Of a DNA stretch of 64,000 bases, positions 1-11,900 are shown piece by piece (positions within the stretch are counted from its first letter, which is position 1; the number at the start of each line of letters is the position of its first letter). The notes under the pieces were generated by a model. The model did no database searches. It saw nothing but the letters and a program-made list of their open reading frames with translations, and had not been told where the DNA came from. The DNA comes from Anadara kagoshimensis (Eukaryota > Mollusca > Bivalvia > Arcoida > Arcidae). The position numbers and the translations under genes were made by a program. The stretch spans positions 45,464,576-45,528,575 of the forward strand of contig CM037870.1 of assembly GCA_021292105.1 (NCBI GenBank), in the 5' to 3' direction.

Positions 1-354
1 AACCCTCTATATTTTGAAAAGGATTCGACACAGTGACAATCAAGTGCTTTATTAACAAGTCCACTTTATTGTAAGACACTGCTTTGCCACTGAGCCTTGT
101 TTGCCAAAAGTCTAGTGTTGAGTTTTATAACCAGTGATCTCAGTTTGTTTAATTTTCAGTCCATGTGTTTGCAGTGCAGTGCTATGTATAGTTTGTTCCC
201 ACCACGGCAACTTTATGAAAAGAAACAAGCTAGCTGCTTACAAAATTATTGTTTACGCAAGGACAATGCAAGCCAAAAGTTATCAAGTTCCTCAAACGGT
301 TTTGTGGCTGTCATCACAATATCGTTGATTGGTATGTGCCTGTATCCAAAATTG

Positions 355-600
355 CTATGGATGCATTTAGCGTCCCATAGTTCCATGTTTCTTTCTTTTT
401 TTAATGTCGATTACATAAGTAGAGGTGTAGCTAGCTAAACAGGGGGTGTATACCCTTTCAGAGCACCTGGCCTCACGTCCCTGGTGGAAGTTAATATATT
501 AAACCTAATTTGCCAATTTCAAAGTTTGACTTTCAAAGTTTGACTTTACTTAAGAATAGTGATTTGGACTTGGATTGGTAAGTTTGGTTTTGATTTCAGC
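355..600 (+). repeat. Dispersed repeat family A, copy 1
   Basis: About 250 bp built around TCCCATAGTTCCATGT, then GTAGCTAGCT..., GAGCACCTGGCCTCACTTCC and AATTTGCCA. Six copies are seen in this window in both orientations (355, 5160, 9770, 32185, 38800, 47550). No coding capacity and no clear ends, so the class is unknown. Confidence 0.8.
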
Positions 601-1042
601 GTCTCTGTCTACTGCCAAGTATATTTTATTCAGATAAAATAACACTGTGTTTCCATGGAAACAAAGACAAATCTTAATATCAACTCCTCAGTTTTATTAT
701 AACATTATACTACATGTAAATATAATTCAAATCCATTAATTCATAAAGACAATATGTCTTAATCAAAGTATACATGAAAATTTTATTTTCATATCGTATA
801 TATTTGTAAGTTACAAAGAATTTAAATTTTTCTCACAATAAAATACACATATCTTTTCTAACAAATGGAACTTACCATTATACCGATAACAGCCCAAACA
901 TGTAAGTACAAAACTTGCCATAAATTTTCTTGAAATTCACACAAAACTAACACATTTCCAATAGAAATGCAAACATCAAGTTCTCTTTTGAAGAATTTTT
1001 TAATGTTTTGCAAAAATACACAAGTATCATCAGGATAAATTA

Positions 1043-1199
1043 CAGCCCAACCTGTCTTAAAGGCCACCTCTATATATAAGGGACACCTGCTTATAAATGA
1101 TAGTAGAATTGTAGCCCAGTTGTTCATGTTATTTAAAACTGTATATAAAGGCCACTTTTAGTTGTTCCCTTGGGTGGCCTTTATAGACAGGTTTGACTG
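1043..1199. mobile_element. Small TA-flanked MITE, family K
   Basis: Ends CAGCCCAACCTGTCTTAAAG and CTTTATAGACAGGTTTGACT(G) are imperfect inverted repeats with TA on both sides. The interior repeats AAAGGCCAC. The ends resemble those of pogo/Tigger-type non-autonomous elements. Confidence 0.65.
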
Positions 1200-1224
1200 T
1201 ACTCTTCAAAAGACAACCCACAAC

Positions 1225-1229
1225 TAACA

Positions 1230-1260
<31 letters not shown>

Positions 1261-1266
1261 TGTGTG
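1225..1266. repeat. (GT)n microsatellite
   Basis: A GT tract of about 40 bases with one interruption. Confidence 0.9.
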
Positions 1267-1974
1267 AAGTAAACTAAGATTTGTTCAACAACAATAGTAA
1301 TAAATACATATTAACAATTCTTTGCAAGTTTTTAACACAACATTTTTAGACATTTATCACAGTTAAATGAAATTTAATTGATCTATAAATAATACAATCG
1401 ATTAATTTCACGAGCCATTCACAGATACTAACCAGAAATAATAACATGCATCCAAAGCACCAATTGAAAATTGTACAAATAGTGCTTGAATGAACAAACA
1501 AAAGAAAATAATAATAAAACATAAACCAAGGCAAATAAAGCTGCAATACAGAATTTTTAAAATATTTTAGCATTAAACTATTTTAATTCTAAAACTGATA
1601 ACTAGCAAGGGCATGTTTTAATTATTCAACAGAGAAAACACCAACTTGGTTTTTTATTTTTCATAAGGCTTTATAATGTCATGCAAATGCTTCAGAAACT
1701 TAAGGATGTTTAAAATAACTATCATATGATAAAGAAATTAAAACAAATGTAATAATCTTAACTAAAGTATCATTGCCCATTATATACATAGTCAAACCTG
1801 CTCTAATGGTCACCTGTATATAAGCCACCTGCTTTTAAAGGCCAGTTTTAATAATATTAACTAAAGTATCATTGTCCACATACATAGCCAAACCTGATTT
1901 AACAGTCACCTGTATATAGACCACCTGCTTTTAAAGGCCAGTAAATTCCTATTCAAATTTCTCTTTACTCATTA

Positions 1975-2610
1975 TATTCTCTAAGAGGGTAAAGTGGAAA
2001 CGGTGAAAACTGAACCCAGAGAAATTATGACTAAACCCCTTTTAAATTTTGTAGCACTAGATGGCCTGTTTTGAAATCACATTCCTCACTGAAAGTGAAA
2101 CCCTGTCTAAAATGAGCTACAATGTGTTAGAACAGACAATTCATATTCTTTGTTAAATGTTCTGAGAAGACAGAGTGGAAACTGTGGTGACTGAAGCCAG
2201 AGTAAACTGAAACCCTGTCTAACATGAACTATATTGTGTTAGGACAAAACATTCATATTATTTGTTAAATGTTCTAAGAAGATATAGTGGGAATTGTGAT
2301 AATTGAACCTGGAGTAAACTGAAACCCTGTCTAACATAAACTATATTGTGTTAGGACAAACCATAAATATTCTTTGTTAAATGTTCTGAAAAGGTATAGT
2401 CGAAACTGTGAAAACTGAATTCCGAGTAAACTGAAACCCTGTTTAAAATGAACTATAGTGTGTTAAGCCAAACCATTCATATTCTTTGCTAAATGTTCTT
2501 AGATGAAATATTGGAAAATGTGATAACTGGAACTGAAGTAAACTGAAACCCTGTCTGCAATAAACTAGTGTGTTAGGACAAATCATTCATGTCATTTGTT
2601 AATTGAAACA
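1975..2610. repeat. ~113-bp tandem array, about 5 copies
   Basis: Unit landmarks: GTTCTGAGAAGA..AGTGGAAACTGTG, then AGTAAACTGAAACCCTGTCT, then ATTGTGTTAGGACAAA, then CATTCATATTCTTTGTTAAAT. The GTTCT landmark recurs at about 2158, 2270, 2382 and 2496; the first copy is more diverged. Confidence 0.85.
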
Positions 2611-3171
2611 AAATCTTTGGTCCAGAAGGTATATAAGACAAGTAAGAAATAAATAAGAGAAAAATATACAAGTCCTATGCTAATCCATATTTCCACAAAA
2701 TAATAGTTTTAATACTGTAAATATTGCCTTTGTTATTTATTCTCTTTAGATCCCTATAAACTCAAAACAAATCATTTCAGAATGTACTAAAAAATTATTT
2801 CTGGATCATTTCAGAATGTATTATAAAATTATTTCTGGAAAGTAAATATATGTGCAATGTACATGGAATGATATGTAATAACAATAAATCCTCACAACAA
2901 AATTCTACAGTGTAGTAGGGTACATGATTACAACAGAAAATACAGAAAAATAATAATGTCAGTTTATACCTTAATGTGTTAAGAAAACACCAATTTTACA
3001 TGTAAAAGCAGAAATTTAAGACTTTGCACTGTTTTTATAAATAATTATGTTTGTCAAATGTACATCCAAAGTCAGATTTTTTGCAATCAATGGAATGAAA
3101 AAAGATTGGAAATTTCTTTAATTTTATATAAAAAAATTATATATATACATGTATAACAAGATAAAAAAATA

Positions 3172-3352
3172 CAGTGAAAGCTCATTTTTGTACTACCATT
3201 AAGTCAGATTTTGATATTTTAAAGGGGTTTGGTGATAAATCAAGAAAGAATTATACAGAAATATATTATAAAATATAGACTGGAACTCCAAAGTATTGTG
3301 CCATAAGTGAGTTGGCAAATTAATTAAGGGGCATTATAATGAGGTTTTACTG
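3172..3352. mobile_element. Small TA-flanked MITE, family K-like
   Basis: Begins CAGTGAAAGCTCATTTTTGT and ends AATGAGGTTTTACTG, with TA on each side; 181 bp, almost the same size as the copy after NPHP3. Confidence 0.6.
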
Positions 3353-3589
3353 TATCCAAGGGTTTTCTTTTTTTAAGTAAAGTTTTAGAAAAATTTTGTG
3401 ACCAATGAAAATGACATACGGTACTTTTCTCTTAATACTACAATGGCAATTTAAAGTTGTGTATAACAATAACAAGAATAATAATAACAATAATAATATC
3501 ATGGAGATCTTTAGAATTTAATGCATATTTTCCATAACAATGGTCAATTTTCTTGGAAAAATAATACAACAGGCATAAATATGGGTAAT

Positions 3590-3790
3590 ATTCAGGGCAT
3601 AACACTGGAAAATATAGTAGTCTGGGAGCAGCTTGCAAAACCCAAAAATGTAGTCCGCACAATGTTTCTTTGTTGATAATATATGTTTAGGATGTGCTTA
3701 ATCATAATCCGAGTGATGCCACCTTGGCACATGTGGGGAAACTGAAAAATCCAAAATGGCGGCCAATATGGTTGACACAACTACAATATC
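3590..3790 (-). repeat. Dispersed repeat J, copy 1 (inverted partner of 6600-6850)
   Basis: Contains TTCAGGGCATAACACTGGAA, TAGTCCGCACAATGT, GATGCCACCTTGGCA and AAATGGCGGCC; these match the reverse complement of blocks at 6600-6850. About 3 kb separates the two. Confidence 0.65.
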
Positions 3791-3799
3791 TCGTATATA

Positions 3800-5155
3800 T
3801 AGTTATATTAGCGTCATAAGGTTAATCAAAGAGACTTTTTATAGGTTTTTGTGGTCAACAAAGTTGTTTCTGTTGTTAAAATTTACACAGAATGGATATT
3901 TGAGCCAGTTTTGACATATTGTAGATAATGTATTATCGAAATTGGGACTTTCCACACGTTCTTCTTAACGACATACATAACTTATCTACTTTCATGATGA
4001 TTGAAAAATCTATCAAAATAGATATATTTTATCTAACTGAAAAAATTTGATTGTGTATATTCCGGGACATAAGATACCATCCATGTAGACTTTGGATAGA
4101 ACATATGTAAATAATGCACTTTAATCGTCATTTGAAACTCATTGAAAGAAGGGAATACTTCCAATGAACAAAGTATAGTTGACGGTCAGACATAAAGCAG
4201 ATGTTTGTGTACGTTGTCTGTTCCGTGGAGAGCAAGTTATCATGGATCCAGATTCTACTCTTCCAAGTCTATGGTTGTACTATGTCAAACTGCTGAACAT
4301 ATTGGGAGATAAACATATACCTGAGGACAATATTTTAGAGACATGTGGAATGAATAAAAGAAATTAGAAGATAATATATCTATACTTAGTTTGTTTCTTA
4401 GAAGATCATCACAAAATGTAAAGATATCAAAGAAAGAGGGTGTAGAAATAGTTATATGTCTACAATAGATTCAGTTCTTGATACTGAAGCGTTCAGCTCC
4501 ACACTAATTAGTTTGTTATCCGAGTTGTCAAACTTTCTAACACTTTCCCTACCTTGCTTATTGGTAAATTAGTCACTAGTAGCATTCTGATTGATAGATC
4601 AAAATCTCTTCAGATTGCAAGGAAAAAACACAAAGTTTAGGCTTTCCTATGACTTCGGCGTGACATGTTTATAAACTGTGGTTTCATTAATTTAGTATGA
4701 TGAATTGAACTGGTCCAAATCGTCTGCTGCAGCAACAACAGGGAAAACTGCAAGAGCTATTACTGGTTCTGGTGGTAGACTGATACCGGCTGTGGCAGAT
4801 AACCAAGATGCCAATTTAATCACAAAATGGGCTTGGATCTACACATGTTCTTGCACTTCTTCTTATACAGCAACAAAGTTCCATACCTGATAACCAATCT
4901 GGCCAAATAGTTATTATGAAGGAAATAAAGAGGATATGAAAGATCAAACAGTCTCGGATGTAGAAATAAAACATTATTATGGTACTAAAAGCTCAGTATT
5001 ACTGTAGGTGAAGGAAAACGGACATTGTTGCATGTGTGGCAAAACCTCAGAATTCTATGCCTGTTATTGACATGATTCCACCAGATCACTGCTATGTGTG
5101 AAGTTCAGATGTTAAATGAATGCAGAAAAACCTTTATTGTATTTACAGCTGTACA
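3800..5155 (+). other. No supported gene; two unplaced open stretches
   Basis: Open frames at 4179-4367 (62 aa, with VCVRCLFRGEQVIMDPDS) and 4705-4890 (61 aa) have fairly coding-like composition, but no family was recognised, and the sequence between and after them is interrupted by stops. They could be relics of a dead element or chance frames. Confidence 0.25.
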
Positions 5156-5159
5156 CAGT

Positions 5160-5310
5160 TATACACACGTGCTGGGTCTAGCTAGATAAACATGAGGTGC
5201 TAACCCTTCAGTAGTACTGGTGGAAGATCGCTTTTTAACTTAATTTGCCAGTTTTCAATATGATTTGCACATGGTATTGGTATGTTTATATTGAATGTCA
5301 TATCGGTACA
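5160..5310 (+). repeat. Repeat family A, copy 2 (degraded)
   Basis: Shares GTCTAGCTAGAT, the GAGGTG...ACCCTTC block and the AATTTGCCAGTTT...GGTATTGGTATGT tail with copy 1; the central GAGCACC block is shortened. It sits just before the 45-bp minisatellite. Confidence 0.6.
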
Positions 5311-5559
5311 GCCAGATCTGTTCCCCAAAATTGCACTTAGATTAGGGGGTATGGATATGCTGACGAGTTTTGTTTGGTACCTAGGTGTGCTAGCGGCGAA
5401 CTCTAGTCCAGAAGTGCTACTAAAATGACATTTTGAAGGGTAGCTCCTTTGAAAAAAACATTCCACAGAATGTAAAAGCATAGGGCAGGGTTGTGTAGAA
5501 TTGTAGTGGATGAATATAGTAACTTGATTGCAGACATTAGTGATGAAGGCAGGTATCTG

Positions 5560-6310
5560 TACAGTGTGAAAGCAGGTCAAAGCAGGACGATAAAGCTGTG
5601 ACTGTATTTTTTGAAGGCAGGTCAAAACAGGACAGTAAAGCTGTGGCTGTACAGTCTGAGAGTATGTCAAATCATTGCAATGAAGCGGTGGCTGTACTGT
5701 TTGAGGGCAGGTCAAAGCAGGGTGGTAAACCTGTGACTGTACTGTTTGAAAGCAAATCAAAACAGGACAGTAAAGCTGTTGTTGTACAGTCCGAGGGCAT
5801 GTCAAAGCATTGCAATGAAACGTTGTCTGAACTATTTGAAGGCAGATCAAAACGGAACAGTAAAGATGTGGTTGTAAAGTCTTAGGGCATGTCAAAGCAG
5901 TGAATGAAGTTGTGGGTGTACTATTTGAAGGCAGATCAAAACAGGACAGTAAAGATGTGGCTATACAGTTTGAGGGCAGGTCAAAGCAGGACAGTAAAGC
6001 TGTGGCTGTACTTTTTGAAGGTATTTCAAAGCATGGCGATACAGCTGTGACTGTACAGTCTGGGGGTAGGTCAAAGCAGAACAGTAAAGCTGTGGTTGTG
6101 CTTTTTGAAGGCAGGTCAAAACATGGAGATAAAGCTGTGGCTGTACTGTCTGATGGCTGGACAGTAATGCTGTGTCTGTACTGTTTTTAAAGGCAGATCA
6201 AAGAAGGTAAAGATGTGGCTGTACAGTTTGAGACAGGCCAAAGCAGGACAGTAAAGCTGTGGCTGTACAGTCTGAGGGCAGGTCAAAGCAGGACAGTAAA
6301 GCTGTGGTTA
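5560..6310. repeat. 45-bp minisatellite, about 17 copies
   Basis: Unit of about 45 bp with landmarks GGCAGGTCAAAGCAGGACAG then TAAAGCTGTGGCTGTACTG. Because 45 is a multiple of 3 the array reads as a 15-residue repeat (EGRSKQDSKAVAVLF) on the plus strand in two blocks (about 5598-5885 and 5900-6190), and it is also open on the minus strand (5200-5895). A TAG ends the first plus block in copy 7, and small deletions break copies 8, 14 and 15. No start context, splice sites or signal sequence were seen, so it is reported as a repeat and not a gene. Confidence 0.9.
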
Positions 6311-6599
6311 TACTGTATTATCAAACAAGTGCTGATTATGGTGTTATTTATTCGACCATAATGGGATGTTGAATGGGCTTTGGACTGTAATTGAAGACAA
6401 ATAAAGGAAGGGTATATTATATGACTTCTCTAGCTTTGCACTCTTTAAAATGGGAAAACTAAGACCATTTTCGCTAGAATAGATTCTATAATTATCATTT
6501 GATTGATTTTTTGGTAATTATAGTGAAGAATTAATGATAGGCTATCATTTGTATACTGCATAAAACACAATAACACATGGACAAAACTTAAACATCAAC

Positions 6600-6850
6600 A
6601 TATATAAAAAGAAAACGATTCTGGCAGCCATCTTGTCCGCCATCGTGGATATCTTGAATTCCCCAAGGCTGCCAAGGTGGCATCATGCAGTTTCTAATTA
6701 AGGACATGTTGCAGAACAACTTTATGTAAAAACATTTTGTGCGGACTATTTTTTTAGGTTATGTGAAAATATACCATTTGTCATCTGGACTATAGGTAAT
6801 GGCATAACTTTGGAAAGATAGGGAAATATTCAGTGCATAATTCTGGAAAT
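6600..6850 (+). repeat. Dispersed repeat J, copy 2
   Basis: Contains CAGCCATCTTGTCCGCCATC, CTGCCAAGGTGGCATCATGC and TTTTGTGCGGACTA, inverted relative to 3590-3790. Confidence 0.65.
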
Positions 6851-8424
6851 CCAGGGCATAACTTTGGAAATATGGGGGAAATAGTCAGGGCAAAATTCTG
6901 GAACTATGAATAAAACCCTATGAATAACTCTGGAGCTATAAGACCAAAAGTCTGTAAGTAGATTTAGCACATAGATATGTAAATGTATGTATGACATGTT
7001 TAAAAGTTCAATCTTTAAACTTGTACGGACAGACAGACACACAGACAAAGTATCTGCCCAAGCATTGTTAACAGGGATTATAAACATGATAAATATACAC
7101 GATGTATATCAGAAAAATACAGAAAAGATCTAAAATTATTCACATTTTTCCATTTTAACTCTAAAACAATAATAAACAGTTTGATTTTAACATGAAGTAT
7201 GTGTCAATCTTTTGACCTTTGTTCTTTCATGAGACATATATGACAGCCAATTATGTTTACTAAAAGCTAGTACGGTATATTTCTAATGATGTTCTTAGAC
7301 ATGAGAAAATAGCTTGTGTGTAATGAATGACCATGAAATATGTTACCAAGTAAATAAGTAATTGTAACCAGTAATGAATGGACCTCTCCCTAATAATGCT
7401 AGTTACAAAATGGCAGACATGGAGAAAATATTCTTTGTTACCAAAGAGGAAATTAGGCTGGTACTCTTTATGAATAAAACTGTATATTTACATTAGCCTT
7501 GTGTATTTCCTATTTCTTTCACTTTGAGACTTTTGGCATTCATAGGATTATAAACGCCAAACGATCGCATCATTGTATATGAATATAAATATCGGCAGTA
7601 CACATTGCAGAACTATAACATTCCAGGTAAACAAAATGGCTGCCTCCATGTATGTCATTGGTTAAATCCTCAAAAAACGTCTTTAAGAGATTTTACCTGA
7701 AAAAAGGCAGGTAATCCTTCTGGAAAAAACTGCATGAAGGAACCATGATACTAACACAAAACATGGCTACCAAACAATTTTAATTTTACTGTCAATATTT
7801 TGAATCAATTTAAGTTGTTTTTAATCAACAGAGGTCCTAAAAAAATTAAAATCTTATCATACATGTATAAACCAACTTCTGTCAGCATAAATAAATCATT
7901 AATATTTCTTTATAAATTAAAAAAAAACCATGAAATCCATATTATTAATGCCAAGTGTTTTGATTGCACAATCAAGGATTTAAATGCCATGGGTTTGATC
8001 TGTATGTAAATTTCCTGGTTAAGCATTGTGCCAAACCTTAAACTAAGCACTGTTTATGCTTATCAAGATGAAAATGTATCAGTACCAATGTCTCAATCAA
8101 TTCTGAAAACAATATTTGAGCACTAAAAATATTTTGATTGCTATCAGATATTCTAACATTTAACTTACTTTTGTATAGTACTTTACACAAAAGGAATAAT
8201 AAAAAAATTCCTTGAAATGTCATGAGTGATTGCCTTTCAGCTTCCGTATACAGGATAACTATTGTATACTTTCTGCTAAAAAATACAACTTCCCTTACAG
8301 CATAGTGGTGTGGATTTTAAATCTTTTACAACAAATATCTCCAAAACATTTAAACAATAAATTTTCAGAAATCAACATGTAAAATGTAACAAAAATAAAC
8401 TAATTACAAGAATTCCAAAATATT
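6851..8424. other. Nothing recognised
   Basis: AT-rich sequence downstream of PLEKHA8. Short open frames occur but none shows a known family or repeat. Confidence 0.5.
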
Positions 8425-8735
8425 AGATGGCTCACCTTGCTCCTATAGTGACCATAAGGCTGATTTTAGTGTATAAATTTCACAAATTGTCATGCTTACA
8501 TCAACATTAAAAAGGCATGTTTTACCTTACCTTATATAGTCTGTTTACAATACTTAGGCAGAGTGTTTCAAACATGAAAGAACCTAAATAATGTAGTTTT
8601 GACAAGTGAAGGAGTGACTATACCCACACACAGTACTAATACCTGTTTGTGTTAATTGGACTTGCCCATGCTTATATACACTCTGTCAAAATATCACGGA
8701 CAGACCATAGAAACTATAGTCACCAGGTGAGCAAA
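8425..8735. mobile_element. Family F element, short copy, just after PLEKHA8
   Basis: Starts GGCTCACCTTGCTCCTATAG and ends ACTATAGTCACCAGGTGAGC, so the ends are inverted (GCTCACCT...AGGTGAGC, with CTATAG further in). It lies about 70 bases beyond the stop codon of PLEKHA8, likely in its 3' UTR or the flank. Confidence 0.65.
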
Positions 8736-8801
8736 GACAAACAAATTGTAACCAATACAAAATACCCTTAGTAACCCCCTCCCCTTCCCAATACTCCAGG
8801 A

Positions 8802-8999
8802 TTACACTTGGCCCTCCTCATCTAGAGAGTGAAATCTGTAGAAATCATTAAGTACTTTAATTGTGACGTCCATGGCTGCAACATGGTTTTCCAAATCCGC
8901 CATCAGTGACTGCATAAATAAGGGACTGTTTACATTAGAATTTGGAGCACCAAGCAGTGATAAAAATACATCTTTATATGGCAGAGCTTTAACAGCAAC
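8802..8999 (-). CDS. PLEKHA8: PLEKHA8 exon 12 (C-terminus and stop)
   Basis: Residues 500-564 and the TAA stop. Encodes the last GLTP helices, with [12 protein letters not shown] and a closing [21 protein letters not shown] that matches the human C-terminus in style (LDTLYEVHGLESDE). Acceptor ATTACAG|GTT. No clear AATAAA was found close downstream on this strand. Confidence 0.93.
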   Translation of the reverse strand, partial: VAVKALPYKDVFLSLLGAPNSNVNSPLFMQSLMADLENHVAAMDVTIKVLNDFYRFHSLDEEGQV

Positions 9000-11900
9000 C
9001 TGTAATGATAAAATTTAAAAGTTAAATAAAAATTCACTAAACAAGCTTTTAGTTACAGCTTACAGTCTTTCTAAAAATTCAATGGGACATCCTGGGTAAT
9101 GTGAGTTATTACAGTTGAAAATTAAACTCGCTAATCCTTACTCCCGACTCAAAACATCTGCTCAACTGTGGTATCTCTTACTTGGTACAGGATACAAAAG
9201 ATATATTTTGTTTCTTTGACACATTTCTTATTATTGTTACTATTGTCCATCAGATTTTGTAAAATTTGATATGTGTACTTTTGGAGATTTAATACGAATG
9301 AAAAATTCTCATTGAAAACTTCTAATGGATAAAACTCCAAAGAAAATTGGCTAACTAATTCAATGTGATAACATGTGTATCTCTTATCACTACTGATACT
9401 TGCTATCAAGTACTGTAAACATCTAATAAATAGTTATTGAGATTTACTATATACATGTACAAGAATTTCTCATTAAAAATCATAAAGGTTCTTAACTCCA
9501 AGGAAAATTAGCAATCCAACTCAGGTTAGCATCTTCTATGACTGTTGATGTTTTGCACCAAGTTTTGTAACAACGAGATTCCAGTTTTGGAGAATACTCT
9601 GGACAATAACTGGGACAGACAGATTTTGGGATGGACAGACAGATATCGGAATGAACTTCAAATTTAATATCAACGTTTCTTTGCAAAGCGGGGGATAAAT
9701 ACATAACAGATATACACTTTGTTTATACTTTAACAATTTTAACAACTTTAACTTTAACTCTGTGGCAATTCAAAAACAAACAAACCAATCCATGTCCAAA
9801 TCAATATCACAGCAATGTAAAAACTTTGAAACTGGCAAATTAAGCTAACTACATAAACTTCTAACAGGGAAGTGAGGCCAGGTGCTCAAGAAAGGTAAGC
9901 ACCTCTGTTTAGCAAATTTATTTTATTAAGGGTCATTATAACCATATTTGACTGGATATGTATAATACTTACAGCAAACACCCCTCTTACAACCCAACCA
10001 TGAAATGGTTTTAGTGTTCTACTGTAGGCATTCCCTACTGATTGCACCATGTCACTCTTACCCTCCACAACTTCAAAGAAAAATTCTCTTATAAACTGCA
10101 AACCTCTGAAGAAAAAGACAAGAAGTATAATTCATTAACAAGTCACAAGATATTTATAAAATTGCAAAACTTTGCAGCATAAATGACAAAATTCATGTTC
10201 TATCAATGGGTCACAAAATACATGTATATTTATAAAGTATAAATCCTTCCAGAAAGGATAACAAAATGTACAATTATTAATGAATCCCAAAAAGGTAAAC
10301 TTGACTTCAAACTATTAATTTGTTAACAATGCACCAAGTAATTCTTAAGGTATTAATTACTTTTAATAAGTTGTTAATTTACATATACCAGTAGTTTCCA
10401 GAATAACATACATGTACAAGATGATGATCAGAGTTTGATGTTTACATGTCACCTGTCAGCCAATGTGCAGACCGTAAATCAGACATTTAAATGTGGTTTG
10501 ATGAGACTTACGGTAGGGGTGGGTATTAGGAAGAAAATCCTATTGCAATATGGTGGAAAATATTTCGATACATATTGCTATATATTGCAAAGCATGTCTT
10601 GGATGCGCTCTATTGAATATTCTGAGTCGAAATTTCTGACAAACCCAAAACAGATATAGATGATATGTAAACAAAGTGATGATAATGAGCTACAAGTGAT
10701 TTTTTAAATTTCTGCAGTATATCAGTTTTTTTATTTTGCATACCGGTATATTGCATTGATCTTTTGATACCCCAATTTATCAGTATACTAGTAATACCCC
10801 ACACCCCTAACTAATGGTAAATATGACATCAATAAAACTACACAAGAAGACAATGGACCTGACTTTCAACTAACACAATTGCTTTTGCTATTTATGTATC
10901 TTTGTTAACTATGAGAGTTATTGCCCTTTGAAGAAGGCAGATTTTGTCTTAAAACGAGCCTAATGAGCCCTCAGTATTAATGTACCTTTTCATCCAGAGT
11001 AACGCCACAGTAGCAGAGCTAGATATATGGTGCTGATTAGAATTCATTTCAGCTAACACTATACTTTGTAATGTCAAAAATGATTCAGGATTTGTGGAGT
11101 ATTTTTGCTGGATTTTCTGAAAAAAAGAAAAACAAAATTAAATTAATGTGAAATTTTTAATTCCCAAATGTTCAGTTGTTTTTATACTGGTGTTAACTAA
11201 ATTTCTTGCAAAACTACTGTAAAATGTTTTATTTTTGCTGTGTGTCAATTTTTCACTATCTAGCATCTACATTGCTTAACTCATGAACAAAGACTATATT
11301 ACACTATTTTCATAAAAATGCACTTGACTGTGAATATAGCCTTAATAAAACCACAGTAAATTGAAAAAATTAAACATTAGCCTTATCACATGTATATGTT
11401 AACATTTTGACTCTTTGGTGACACTTACAATGATATCTCTTAGTGTTTCTCAGGAAAATCTTGTATTGTATTTTGTGCAGTACCAATGAGTAAAACCCTT
11501 ACTATGTGAGAATCACAAAAATGCCTGTAAGACTCCGAAATCAAGCATATGAGAAGCACAAAGCATCACTTCAAATCCAAACACCCAGTATGTTGCTGTT
11601 ACTTTGTAACAGTTTCATACTTTAAGTATATTTACAAATTATCATATACCCCATGGAACAAAAGACACTCCATTGCATCTTCCAATGTATTTACCCACTT
11701 AAATGAATCGGCTATTTCTTCAAAGACTTCAGTTTCACTCTGTCAATGCAGATGCATTAATTTTTACACAATATTTTGCTCAAAATAAGACAAAATTTGC
11801 GCATCTGAATCACAAACTGAAATTGAACAGAAGTGTTTGAAAAAACTGCTTTTTGTCCTAGCCTAAAACATGGCATAAACTGATGACATGTTCAATAAAT

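Noticed and set aside
5200-5895. 231-residue open frame on the minus strand, the longest in the region
   Set aside because: It is mostly the antisense reading of the 45-bp minisatellite; no family, splice sites or promoter support it.
1-8801. A third gene downstream of PLEKHA8
   Set aside because: Short open frames only; none could be joined by splice sites into anything recognisable.
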